This document shows positions 10,968 through 18,278 of a stretch of DNA of 35,273 bases, piece after piece. The stretch comes from a virus. The stretch is taken from IMG/VR virus record IMGVR_UViG_3300017740_000028, positions 1 through 35,273 of that record. One strand, given 5' to 3'. The notes under the pieces are model-generated. The model was not told where the DNA came from. It did no database searches and saw only the letters and a list, made by a program, of their open reading frames with translations. Each line of letters opens with the position of its first letter. The stretch's first letter is position 1. The position numbers and the translations under genes were made by a program.

Positions 10968-11003
10968 TTACTTAACTTACTTCAAAAAGTCATAACTAGT
11001 AGT

Positions 11004-11576
11004 ATGAAAGGAGACTTCTGGTTATATTTTAATCAAGCATTAGACCCATCATGGTGTGATTACATTGTAGAATACGCCACGGAAAACTATCAACCTAAAG
11101 AAGCAGTTATAGGCTTTGAAGAAGCAAAACACGACGAGTCATATAGAAAAAGCGAAATACGTTGGCTCAATCCCAAAACCGAAAAAGCAATAGTAGACGA
11201 GATATGGTACTATGCTAATTCAGTTAATAGAGATTCATTTGATCTCGATCTTAGATATGTTAACGAAATTCAATTTACAAAGTATGTTGGTAACCCAGAC
11301 GCACCTGGTAAGTATGACTGGCATCATGATGTTGACTGGGCAGAAAGCAGGGCATTTCATAGAAAGTTAAGTATAGTATTCCAACTATCTAATAGAAGTG
11401 ATTATGAAGGAGGCGAGTTTCAATTTGATCCTACCCTTCCACAATTGCCACCAGAAGCATTAGAAAAAGGTTCAGTAATTGTATTTCCTAGTTTCCACAA
11501 ACACAGAGTCACACCAGTAACAAGTGGCATAAGACACAGTTTAGTAACATGGGTAGAAGGCCCACATTGGCGATGA
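11004..11576 (+). CDS. 2OG-Fe(II) oxygenase (prolyl-4-hydroxylase-like)
   Basis: 190 residues, the usual length for single-domain phage 2OG oxygenases. The iron triad is visible as H107-x-D109 in 'YDWHHDVDW' and distal H167 in 'FHKHRVTPV'; R177 in 'GIRHSLVTW' fits the 2-oxoglutarate-binding arginine. 'YEGGEFQF' is the usual strand between them. Such enzymes hydroxylate a protein or small-molecule substrate using O2 and 2-oxoglutarate. Similar genes are common in cyanophage tail regions, and their substrates are generally unknown. An AGGAG-like site precedes the ATG. Its stop overlaps the next gene's start as ATGA, so it is probably co-translated with the PLOD-like fusion, which also carries an oxygenase domain. 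Confidence 0.88.
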   Translation: MKGDFWLYFNQALDPSWCDYIVEYATENYQPKEAVIGFEEAKHDESYRKSEIRWLNPKTEKAIVDEIWYYANSVNRDSFDLDLRYVNEIQFTKYVGNPDAPGKYDWHHDVDWAESRAFHRKLSIVFQLSNRSDYEGGEFQFDPTLPQLPPEALEKGSVIVFPSFHKHRVTPVTSGIRHSLVTWVEGPHWR

Positions 11577-13507
11577 AACATTATTATATAAATTTAGAAA
11601 AGAGACCAGACCGTAAACAAAATATGGAAGAATTGTTTTCTAAATTAGATTTACAAGCAAAACGTATAGAAGGCGTAGACGGTTCACTAGTAGATTATGA
11701 AAAATTATTAGAAAACAAAATGGATGTATGTCGGTCTTGGCTAGATCCTCTAGAGGACAGACCACTAACACCAGGTGAAGTAGGTTGTATGTTAAGTCAT
11801 ACTATTGCGTGGAGACAGATTGTTACTACAGGTGAACCAGGTGTTATATTAGAAGATGATTTATATCATGCTAAACCTACATACAACATTTCGCAAATAC
11901 AAGAACGTTTAGAGGATTTTGATTTAGTATACTTGTCAAAGTATAATATGGACGACAATGCCGTAGGCTTCGATGATTTATTCGAAATACCAGGGTACTG
12001 TTATTGGACGGCAGGGTATGCACTAAGTGTAGAGGGTGCTAAAAAATTATTAAATGAAACAGCACTACAAAATTTAATTCCAGCAGACGAATATTTGCCT
12101 ATGATGTTAGGTACTAGTCCACTCATAGAAAAGTATTCACAGTTTAAATCTTTACCTAAACTAAAAGGTTTAGCATATAAAGAAAATGTTTTCCAACCAT
12201 TCTCTAGAAATACAGAAATAGGTAAAACTGATACAGAAAATAATATACGTTTTAAAGACTGGGATAAGTTTCATGTAATTTCTGTAGCAACTGTAAGTGC
12301 CGAAGCAGATGATTTAGTCAATAGTGCTAAACAGCATGGCTTAAATGTAGAACTACTTGGCGTTGGTGAAAAATGGCAAGGTGGCGTAATGGCAGACGGC
12401 CCAGGAGGCGGACACAAAGTTCATTATTTAAGAAGTAGATTGCGTAATGTTAACGACAATGATATTATAATGTTCGTAGATGGTTATGATGTTATAATAA
12501 ATGATAATGAAACAGAACTTATTAATCGCTTCAAGCAGTTTGGCGCAGATGTAGTATTTGGCGCAGAACCTCCTTGTTGGCCTGATCCAAGTATAGCAGA
12601 TCAATTTCCACAAGTACATACAAGAAACAGATTTTTAAACAGTGGCGGCTTTATCGGCAGAGCAAAAGTTATTAAAGAGATGCTACGTTCTGATATTAAC
12701 AAATCAGATGATGACCAGTTATACTACCAAAAAATATTTTTAAGTGGTAAGTTCAACATTAAATTAGATGTTGAAAATTATATATTTCAATGTGTGAGTC
12801 AAACAGCAAACAGTTTAAGTGTAAGCGATAATAATCAAGTCTACAATAAAGAAACAGGTTGCTATAGTTGTGTATTACATGGTAATGGCGGCGACGAAGA
12901 CAAGAAAGCATATAGGAAATTAGTAAATTTAATTCTAAATAAAGGCTCTGTTGTTCCTATCAACTTTGCTAAGTATCACAAGATTTGGACTGTAGCAGAT
13001 GACATACTAGCATGTGAATATTTAACACCGCAAATGTGCGATGACATTATAGGAGCATGTGACGAACTTGGCGGTTGGGAACCACGACCCGACGATGCCT
13101 ACCCGGCACAAGAAATAAGAATTGATAAATTATGTCCTAGTCTTTATAAAGAAATGGAAAAGAATTTAACTAAACATATTTTCCCTCAACTAGAAGCATA
13201 TTGGCCACCAATGAGCATGTACGGCATACGAGACTACTTTGCCATGCGTTACAGTTTGGACACACAAAAAGAATTAGCATTACATAACGATGCCAGCATG
13301 GTTAGTGGTAGTGTTAAACTTAATGATAACTATCAAGGTGCGGAATTAAGTTTCCCCAGACAGCACTATACAAATAGGCATGTGCCAAGAGGTGTTATGC
13401 TACTGTGGCCTGGGCAAGTCACACACCCTCATGTATGCGAAACATTAGAAGAAGGCGTTAAATACAGTCTTACCCTATGGACAAAAAGGTTTACTCAAGA
13501 CACCTAA
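11573..13507 (+). CDS. Fusion: GT25 glycosyltransferase + PLOD-type glycosyltransferase + lysyl hydroxylase-like 2OG oxygenase
   Basis: 644 residues from the ATG that overlaps the previous stop (ATGA); an upstream ATG at 11549 would add 8 residues inside the previous gene. Residues 1-205 are a GT25 (LPS/collagen galactosyltransferase family) domain: 'YYINLEKRPDRK', 'TPGEVGCMLSH', 'LEDD' at 93-96 and 'DEYLP' at 172-176. Residues about 232-456 match the PLOD glycosyltransferase: 'FVDGYDV' (D303, D306), 'CWPDPSIA', 'RFLNSGGFIGRA' (353-364), Asp run D379-D381 in 'DDDQLYY', and 'LHGNG' (435-439). Residues about 470-640 are a 2OG-Fe(II) oxygenase with H571-x-D573 and distal H620. The position of the 2OG-binding arginine holds K630. 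By family, the three domains would hydroxylate lysine and add Gal and Glc. Substrate and actual chemistry are unknown. It lies between two virion genes. Confidence 0.85.
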   Translation: MKHYYINLEKRPDRKQNMEELFSKLDLQAKRIEGVDGSLVDYEKLLENKMDVCRSWLDPLEDRPLTPGEVGCMLSHTIAWRQIVTTGEPGVILEDDLYHAKPTYNISQIQERLEDFDLVYLSKYNMDDNAVGFDDLFEIPGYCYWTAGYALSVEGAKKLLNETALQNLIPADEYLPMMLGTSPLIEKYSQFKSLPKLKGLAYKENVFQPFSRNTEIGKTDTENNIRFKDWDKFHVISVATVSAEADDLVNSAKQHGLNVELLGVGEKWQGGVMADGPGGGHKVHYLRSRLRNVNDNDIIMFVDGYDVIINDNETELINRFKQFGADVVFGAEPPCWPDPSIADQFPQVHTRNRFLNSGGFIGRAKVIKEMLRSDINKSDDDQLYYQKIFLSGKFNIKLDVENYIFQCVSQTANSLSVSDNNQVYNKETGCYSCVLHGNGGDEDKKAYRKLVNLILNKGSVVPINFAKYHKIWTVADDILACEYLTPQMCDDIIGACDELGGWEPRPDDAYPAQEIRIDKLCPSLYKEMEKNLTKHIFPQLEAYWPPMSMYGIRDYFAMRYSLDTQKELALHNDASMVSGSVKLNDNYQGAELSFPRQHYTNRHVPRGVMLLWPGQVTHPHVCETLEEGVKYSLTLWTKRFTQDT

Positions 13508-13519
13508 TCATAGTTTTTT

Positions 13520-13527
13520 GATAAATA
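13520..13527 (+). promoter_or_regulatory. T4-type late promoter (GATAAATA)
   Basis: GATAAATACTTA lies in the 68-nt gap between the PLOD-like gene and the next structural gene, 48 nt before the ATG at 13576. An AGGAG ribosome site follows at 13563-13567. Spacing is normal for a late promoter with a short leader, and this is the most convincing of the set. Confidence 0.7.
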
Positions 13528-13575
13528 CTTACGAAGATAGCATAATAAATGCTTAATTAAGTAGGAGATATAAAA

Positions 13576-14517
13576 ATGGCTTTAAATACAATGACTAACA
13601 GGTCACCAGGAGATACTATTACTGCTTCTGACTGGGAAACTATTAGAACAAATATTTTTAAGATAGAGGGTTCTGCTAGTGAATCAACAACCGAGGGTTA
13701 CGGATTAGCAGGGCAAGTTGGTATTGGATCGGCTACCGATTATGATGCTGGTTCAACAATTACTGACACTAATACAAACACATTGATTAATGCTGTACAG
13801 GATCTTGCTGTATATACAGGCGCAACCAACAATATTTCTGACGTTAGTGACGGGTCAGTTATACAAGAAACTGATTTAAACAATATTCAAAGCACACTTA
13901 ATAATATCTATGCCGTAAGAAATAATGCTATAAGTACATACTTAACGCAAGAAGCAAAACAAACATCATCAAGAACAACAGCATGGAGTACATCAGTAAC
14001 TCATGACGTTAGTGTTCAATTTAAAGATGCTGAAAGCAATCCAACTCTTGGAAGACCGGCTTTGTTTAACGCAGGTGGAAGTATTTATTTTACTGCTAGT
14101 AGAAGTGGTGGGTCAAGTACAGATCAGAACACTGACTGGACTAACATGTTAAGTGCTATGGGTACAATTAAAATGAATTATACTCAAACCACAGCAAGTT
14201 CAGGTTCAACAACAAGTATCGGTGCTTATGATTTAACATCTAGTTATCAAACTATATATGAAAAAGGTGGTTCTGGGTCATACTCAACTAACTATTATAA
14301 AATACAAGCAAAAGAAGTTGGTGGTACATTTAATGAATTGAGATTCTTAATTACATTTGGTGACTCACATACAGGTAGAGGATACTTTGATAGTGTTGAC
14401 GGAACTTTATCAAGTGTTGTAGGAGTATTTAGACCTAATAGCGGAACATTGCCAAATGGAAATAAAGTTGAATTAAGTGGTGAGTTCTTTCAGTTTGTAG
14501 GCAACTCAGGATTATAA
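13576..14517 (+). CDS. Phage virion structural protein (tail fibre/appendage-like)
   Basis: 313 residues, preceded by a late promoter and a clear AGGAG site. The first part is 'MALNTMTNRSPGDTITASDW', then Thr/Ser/Asn-rich helical linker sequence with two 'DL..I' repeats (about residues 65-120). The C-terminal half has 'RPALFNAGGSIYFTASRSGG', 'NTDWTNMLSAMGTIKMNY' and 'VFRPNSGTLPNG', a beta-rich module I recognise from structural proteins of marine T4-like phages. No membrane segment or catalytic motif is visible. The location downstream of tail genes and the own late promoter support a virion role; the exact part of the particle is unknown. Confidence 0.75.
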   Translation: MALNTMTNRSPGDTITASDWETIRTNIFKIEGSASESTTEGYGLAGQVGIGSATDYDAGSTITDTNTNTLINAVQDLAVYTGATNNISDVSDGSVIQETDLNNIQSTLNNIYAVRNNAISTYLTQEAKQTSSRTTAWSTSVTHDVSVQFKDAESNPTLGRPALFNAGGSIYFTASRSGGSSTDQNTDWTNMLSAMGTIKMNYTQTTASSGSTTSIGAYDLTSSYQTIYEKGGSGSYSTNYYKIQAKEVGGTFNELRFLITFGDSHTGRGYFDSVDGTLSSVVGVFRPNSGTLPNGNKVELSGEFFQFVGNSGL

Positions 14518-14555
14518 TAAGAGTTCTTAATTTTAGATAACCCGGCTTTATAATG

Positions 14556-14563
14556 CATAAATA
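14556..14563 (+). promoter_or_regulatory. T4-type late promoter (CATAAATA)
   Basis: CATAAATAGTATTA lies in the 73-nt gap before the ATG at 14591, 27 nt from it. It shares the ATAAATA-C/G-T form of the other sites. Because the following nine genes are nearly all overlapping, it probably drives the whole run to 23529. Confidence 0.65.
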
Positions 14564-14590
14564 GTATTATAAACTACACACAGGACTTAC

Positions 14591-14953
14591 ATGAGCGAAA
14601 GACTTACTAAAGCATTAGAGTTTGCTAATTACAGGTTAACACTTAATAATCAACTTGTATCGTTACGATCTAAACTACAAACAAAATTAATTTACAGTAT
14701 TAATGGCGGCACTTTTACGATTTCAAGAGAATTAATTACTTTTGTTGATTCTCTTATTCGTCAAGAATACACTGAAGATGTTATCCTTATTGACAATTTT
14801 CAGAACCCAATCCAAATAGACGATTTAGCAGACTTCCTAGAAAACATAACAAGCAAATATTTTGAAGTTACAAACGACTATCATGCTGAATATGTTAAGT
14901 TAAGACAGGCTCGTAAAGTCCATAAACTATTGGACATAGAGCAGGATGACTAA
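14591..14953 (+). CDS. Conserved T4-like marine phage hypothetical protein
   Basis: 120 residues, mainly predicted helical with a central strand region ('IYSINGGTFTISRELITFVD', about 34-53). This N-terminal 'KALEFANYRLTLNNQ' and 'GGTFTISRELITFVD' layout is one I recall from small hypothetical proteins of marine T4-like phages, where it sits near tail genes. There is no catalytic motif, signal peptide or membrane segment, and the C-terminus is basic then acidic. It is the first gene after a late promoter, and its stop overlaps the next start by 8 nt, implying coupled translation with the glycosyltransferase-like gene. Function unknown; a structural or assembly role is a guess from position. 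Confidence 0.75.
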   Translation: MSERLTKALEFANYRLTLNNQLVSLRSKLQTKLIYSINGGTFTISRELITFVDSLIRQEYTEDVILIDNFQNPIQIDDLADFLENITSKYFEVTNDYHAEYVKLRQARKVHKLLDIEQDD

Positions 14954-15824
14954 AGGACTACTATTTTTTGCTCATAACAATCCAGAAATCGATTATCTAA
15001 AACTTGCTTGTATGTCTAGCACAATGGCTAGATACAATTTAGGCTTAGAAAACATTACGGTTGTAACAGATTCTAATTCACTTGAATATACATCTAAAAA
15101 TATAGATGTAGACAAGTACATACCAAATCTAATTTTAGCAGACAAAGACAAAGAATTTAAACGCAGAAACTATAGAAATTATAGAGACACGAATCATAAT
15201 GTAAAAAGTTTATCTTTTTATAATGCTAACCGATGCGACTCATTCGATATTTCACCTTATGACGAAACAATAGTTTTAGATGTAGACTATTTAATTCTCA
15301 GCGATAGTTTAAATAATTGTTGGGGGCACAAAAACGAATTAATGCTACACCACGAAGTACAAGATATACAATTTAAAAGAGAAAATACATGGAGGCGTGT
15401 AGACGATATAGGTATAACAATGTATTGGGCAACTGTATGTTACTTTCAAAAGACAGCATACACTCAAAGTTTCTTTGATATAGTCAAACATGTAAAAGAA
15501 AATTGGGCATTTTATAAAGACTTATACAATTTACCTGGAACTATATATAGAAACGATTATAGTTTTAGTGTTGCCGCACATGTTATGAACGGATTTCAAA
15601 GTGAAGCACAGCCACAACTGCCTATAGAAAAAATGTATAAAACATTTGACTGGGACGATATACATAAAATAAATGGTGTAAACGATATTACAATGTTCAT
15701 TGAAAAGGTTAGAACAAATGCTGATTTTCAATTATGTAGATGGAAAGATGTTGACTTACATATAATGAATAAATGGGCATTACAAAGGCATGCTGATACT
15801 TTACTGGAGATGTATTATGAGTAG
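14946..15824 (+). CDS. GT-A-like glycosyltransferase, tandem copy 1
   Basis: 292 residues. The start 'GLLFFAHNNPEIDYLKLACM' and the motif 'SPYDETIVLDVDYLI' (DxD = D112, D114) give the outline of a GT-A nucleotide-sugar transferase: an N-terminal Rossmann-like half followed by a metal-binding DxD after a strand. The C-terminal half is aromatic-rich with 'TMYWATVCYFQKT' and may bind acceptor. It is paralogous to the next gene, which has the same 'SPYDET.(V/I)LD.D' block. It overlaps both neighbours by 8 nt. By family it would move a sugar from a nucleotide donor; donor and acceptor are not readable from the sequence. The assignment rests on motif and fold-like pattern, not on a named family. 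Confidence 0.6.
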   Translation: MTKGLLFFAHNNPEIDYLKLACMSSTMARYNLGLENITVVTDSNSLEYTSKNIDVDKYIPNLILADKDKEFKRRNYRNYRDTNHNVKSLSFYNANRCDSFDISPYDETIVLDVDYLILSDSLNNCWGHKNELMLHHEVQDIQFKRENTWRRVDDIGITMYWATVCYFQKTAYTQSFFDIVKHVKENWAFYKDLYNLPGTIYRNDYSFSVAAHVMNGFQSEAQPQLPIEKMYKTFDWDDIHKINGVNDITMFIEKVRTNADFQLCRWKDVDLHIMNKWALQRHADTLLEMYYE

Positions 15825-16680
15825 AGGATATATTGTAATTGCTCAAAACTCAGGCGATACAGATTACTTGAGAATGGCATACGCACTAGCATTAAGTTTA
15901 AAAGCAACACAGACGACTGTAAGCAATCTGTGTGTATGTGTAGACAAAGGAACTAAAGTACCTAAAAAATATTTAGAAGTGTTTGATCAAGTTGTTGAAA
16001 TACCATGGCAAGATGATGCTAAAGATTCTGATTGGAAGATAGATAATAAATGGAAGTACTATTACATGTCGCCATACGATGAAACAGTAATACTAGATAC
16101 AGATATGGTGTTTCCTACAGACGTAAGTCATTGGTGGGACACACTTAGTGATAGAGATATATGGGCATGTACAAATGTTAAAACATACAGAGGTGAAAAT
16201 GCTGTTGACCATAATAACTATTATAGAGAATACTTTGTAAAAAACAATATGCCAAATGTTTATACTGCGTTCTTTTATTTTAAAAAGTCAGAATTAGCAT
16301 CAGAGTTTTTTAAGTTTGTAGAAATTATATTTCAAAACTGGCAAAGATTCTTTTTTAAATATATGCCTAATGGTAAGCCTGAAAAATTAAGTGCTGATGT
16401 TGTTTACGCACTAGCAATACAACTGTTAGGAATTGAAGAAGAAACAACTGTTAACGACTTAACAGAGTTACCAACAATTACACATATGAAAAGTTTTATT
16501 CAAGATGTACCGGGTGGTTCTTTTTTAGACGAGAAGTGGACGTTGAGCATGCCTACATATTTTAGTAATATAAAAACATTTAAAGTAGGAAACTTTCAAC
16601 AACAATATCCGTTTCATTATGTAGACAAAAATTGGTTAACAGATGATATTTTAAAGAGTTTAGAAAATGAAATTACATGA
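15817..16680 (+). CDS. GT-A-like glycosyltransferase, tandem copy 2
   Basis: 287 residues from ATG 15817, chosen over an ATG at 15790 because it has GGAGA 8 nt upstream, overlaps the previous stop by 8 nt, and gives a start ('MSRGYIVIAQNSGDTDYLRM') aligned with the paralogue's 'GLLFFAHNNPEIDYLKL'. The DxD is D94-T-D96 inside 'SPYDETVILDTDMVFP'. Later segments ('NVYTAFFYFKKSELASEFF') correspond to the paralogue's 'WATVCYFQKTAYTQSFF'. The two genes are therefore an old tandem duplication with divergent acceptor halves. Donor and acceptor are unknown. Its 3' end overlaps the next gene by 14 nt. Confidence 0.62.
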   Translation: MSRGYIVIAQNSGDTDYLRMAYALALSLKATQTTVSNLCVCVDKGTKVPKKYLEVFDQVVEIPWQDDAKDSDWKIDNKWKYYYMSPYDETVILDTDMVFPTDVSHWWDTLSDRDIWACTNVKTYRGENAVDHNNYYREYFVKNNMPNVYTAFFYFKKSELASEFFKFVEIIFQNWQRFFFKYMPNGKPEKLSADVVYALAIQLLGIEEETTVNDLTELPTITHMKSFIQDVPGGSFLDEKWTLSMPTYFSNIKTFKVGNFQQQYPFHYVDKNWLTDDILKSLENEIT

Positions 16681-17305
16681 ATTAGAAGCCGCTAGAAAGG
16701 CTCAACTTCAAAGCGATAAGCATCTCTATTTTGATGATACTGGTAATATAGTTTATTACGGTAGAACAGAAAGCGGAGATTATTTAGATTATAGTCATGC
16801 TGTTTTATCATATGAACAATGTAGAATTATAGAAGAGTCTGATAATAAAGGCGTAAATGATTTTTTAGTTCTGATAGATCCTACTGTAGAAGGTGTTTAT
16901 ACATTAGTAAACAAACAAATAGAACTAGAAACATTTAAGTCAGCAACAAAGATGTTGAGTAAAATAATTAAAAAAACATCGCTAACTTCTTCATACGAAA
17001 TAAAAATAGAATACGAACCTAACATAGAAAAAGATAATCTGACTATAGCAATTAATGAAAAATTAAGATCTAATATAATGAAAAATACAAATCTACAAGA
17101 CTTTACATTTAAAGGTGCTAATTTTATTAATCTATATTTTACTACAAAAAACGATCCTCATTTTATGTTTGAAAGTATTAAAGTTGATCTAGTAAATTTA
17201 TTTAAAGAAAAAGAATTAAAATTTACAGTAAAGAATAATTTAGAAAAGTGTGATATATTTACTAGAAAAATATTTGATAAGTATGAGTATAAGGTAATAA
17301 AATGA
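16667..17305 (+). CDS. Hypothetical phage protein
   Basis: 212 residues, Lys/Asn/Ile-rich and more AT-rich by eye than its neighbours. The N-terminal part ('LHELEAARKAQLQSDKHLYF', then 'DDTGNIVYYG') is helix followed by strands; a middle 'VEGVYTLVNKQIELE' strand pair follows, and the C-terminal half alternates helix and strand ('NLTIAINEKLRSNIM', 'FINLYFTTKNDPHFMF'). I do not recognise a family. No DxD, Cys cluster, signal peptide or membrane helix is visible. It is locked between two GT-like genes by overlaps of 14 nt and 4 nt (ATGA), so it is probably expressed with them and could be a partner or scaffold. That is inference only. Confidence 0.65.
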   Translation: MKLHELEAARKAQLQSDKHLYFDDTGNIVYYGRTESGDYLDYSHAVLSYEQCRIIEESDNKGVNDFLVLIDPTVEGVYTLVNKQIELETFKSATKMLSKIIKKTSLTSSYEIKIEYEPNIEKDNLTIAINEKLRSNIMKNTNLQDFTFKGANFINLYFTTKNDPHFMFESIKVDLVNLFKEKELKFTVKNNLEKCDIFTRKIFDKYEYKVIK

Positions 17306-18261
17306 AAATAGACGTAACAGAATTAGATATATTTTACATCAGTTATGACGAGCCTAACTGCGAAGAAAACTGGGCAGACTTATTAAACAAAGTACCGTGG
17401 GCAAAACGTGTACACGGAGTTAAAGGCTTTGATGCCGCACACAAAACCTGTGCTGAACAAAGTGAAACAGATAGATTTATCACAGTAGATGGTGATAATA
17501 TTGTTATGGACGAGTTCTTTGAAAACACTTTAGAGTTTCCAGAAAAGGATCATGACGGCAATGATATATCAGAAAGTATATTTAGTTGGAATGCTAAGAA
17601 CTTATTAAATGGATTAGTGTACGGAAACGGCGGTTTAAAGTGCTGGCCTAAAGAGTATACACTAGGTATTAACACCCACGAAGCCGCAGTAGATGGCGAA
17701 GGAATGGAGTTTTGTTGGAAACTTAACTACATACAAATGAATGATATATTTTCAGAAGTACATCAAACTGCTTCACCGTTCCAAGCCTTTAGAGCAGGAT
17801 TTAGAGAAGGTGTTAAACTAAGTTTAGATCAAGGTGCTAGAGTAAAAGCACACGAGTTTCAAGATAAAATATGGTACGGCAACTTCAACAGACTTAATGT
17901 TTGGTGTAATGTTGGCACAGATGTAGAAAATGGTTGGTGGGCAATATACGGAGCAAGACTAGGCTGTGAGAAAACAGTACTAAGCGACTGGGACACGAAT
18001 CAAATATCAGATTACGATTGGTTTAAAGAGTTTTTTGAAAAAGAAAAAAGTTTTATAGACAGCGATGAGCATTTAAAAGAAAAAACTATTGCTATTGGTA
18101 ATAGACTAAATGAAGAAGTACAAGGCATGATGTTATTTGATCCTAACGATCAGATGAGTAAATTCTTTAAAGCAACTTTTGTAAACCCTAAACGATGGGG
18201 AGCAATGGTAACAGAAAGACAAATACAAGATTTATTAGAACAAGGTTTAATTGGAAGATGA
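17302..18261 (+). CDS. GT-like protein, single-copy relative of the 12-repeat protein
   Basis: 319 residues. The N-terminal half reads 'LDIFYISYDEPNCEENWADL', 'RVHGVKGFDAAHKTCA', 'TDRFITVDGDN' (D63-x-D65) and 'YGNGGLKCWP'. This is the same order as the last unit of the large repeat protein at 25024-28878 ('YDIVFLSYKE', 'VKDIKGIFNAHKQAA', 'MFWVVDADAD', 'YGGVKLF'). After it, 'SPFQAFRAGFREGVKLSLD' (158-176) matches 'DPYSTWRSAFRESVKLTLS' (1205-1223) there. The DGD after a strand and the Rossmann-like start suggest a GT-A-type transferase; I cannot name donor or acceptor. It starts by ATGA overlap and ends 17 nt before the first radical SAM gene. Confidence 0.68.
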   Translation: MKIDVTELDIFYISYDEPNCEENWADLLNKVPWAKRVHGVKGFDAAHKTCAEQSETDRFITVDGDNIVMDEFFENTLEFPEKDHDGNDISESIFSWNAKNLLNGLVYGNGGLKCWPKEYTLGINTHEAAVDGEGMEFCWKLNYIQMNDIFSEVHQTASPFQAFRAGFREGVKLSLDQGARVKAHEFQDKIWYGNFNRLNVWCNVGTDVENGWWAIYGARLGCEKTVLSDWDTNQISDYDWFKEFFEKEKSFIDSDEHLKEKTIAIGNRLNEEVQGMMLFDPNDQMSKFFKATFVNPKRWGAMVTERQIQDLLEQGLIGR

Positions 18262-18278
18262 ACAGCCTATAAAACAAA

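Noticed and set aside
11549-11572. Upstream ATG (11549) for the PLOD-like fusion
   Set aside because: It adds 8 residues coded inside the previous gene; the ATG at 11573 gives the standard ATGA overlap and the normal 'YYINLEKR' family start.
13508-14590. tRNA or terminator hairpins in intergenic gaps
   Set aside because: The gaps are under 75 nt; I see no cloverleaf and no GC-rich stem followed by a T-run.
15790-15816. Upstream ATG (15790) for the second GT-A-like gene
   Set aside because: The ATG at 15817 has GGAGA in place, overlaps the previous stop by 8 nt and aligns with its paralogue.
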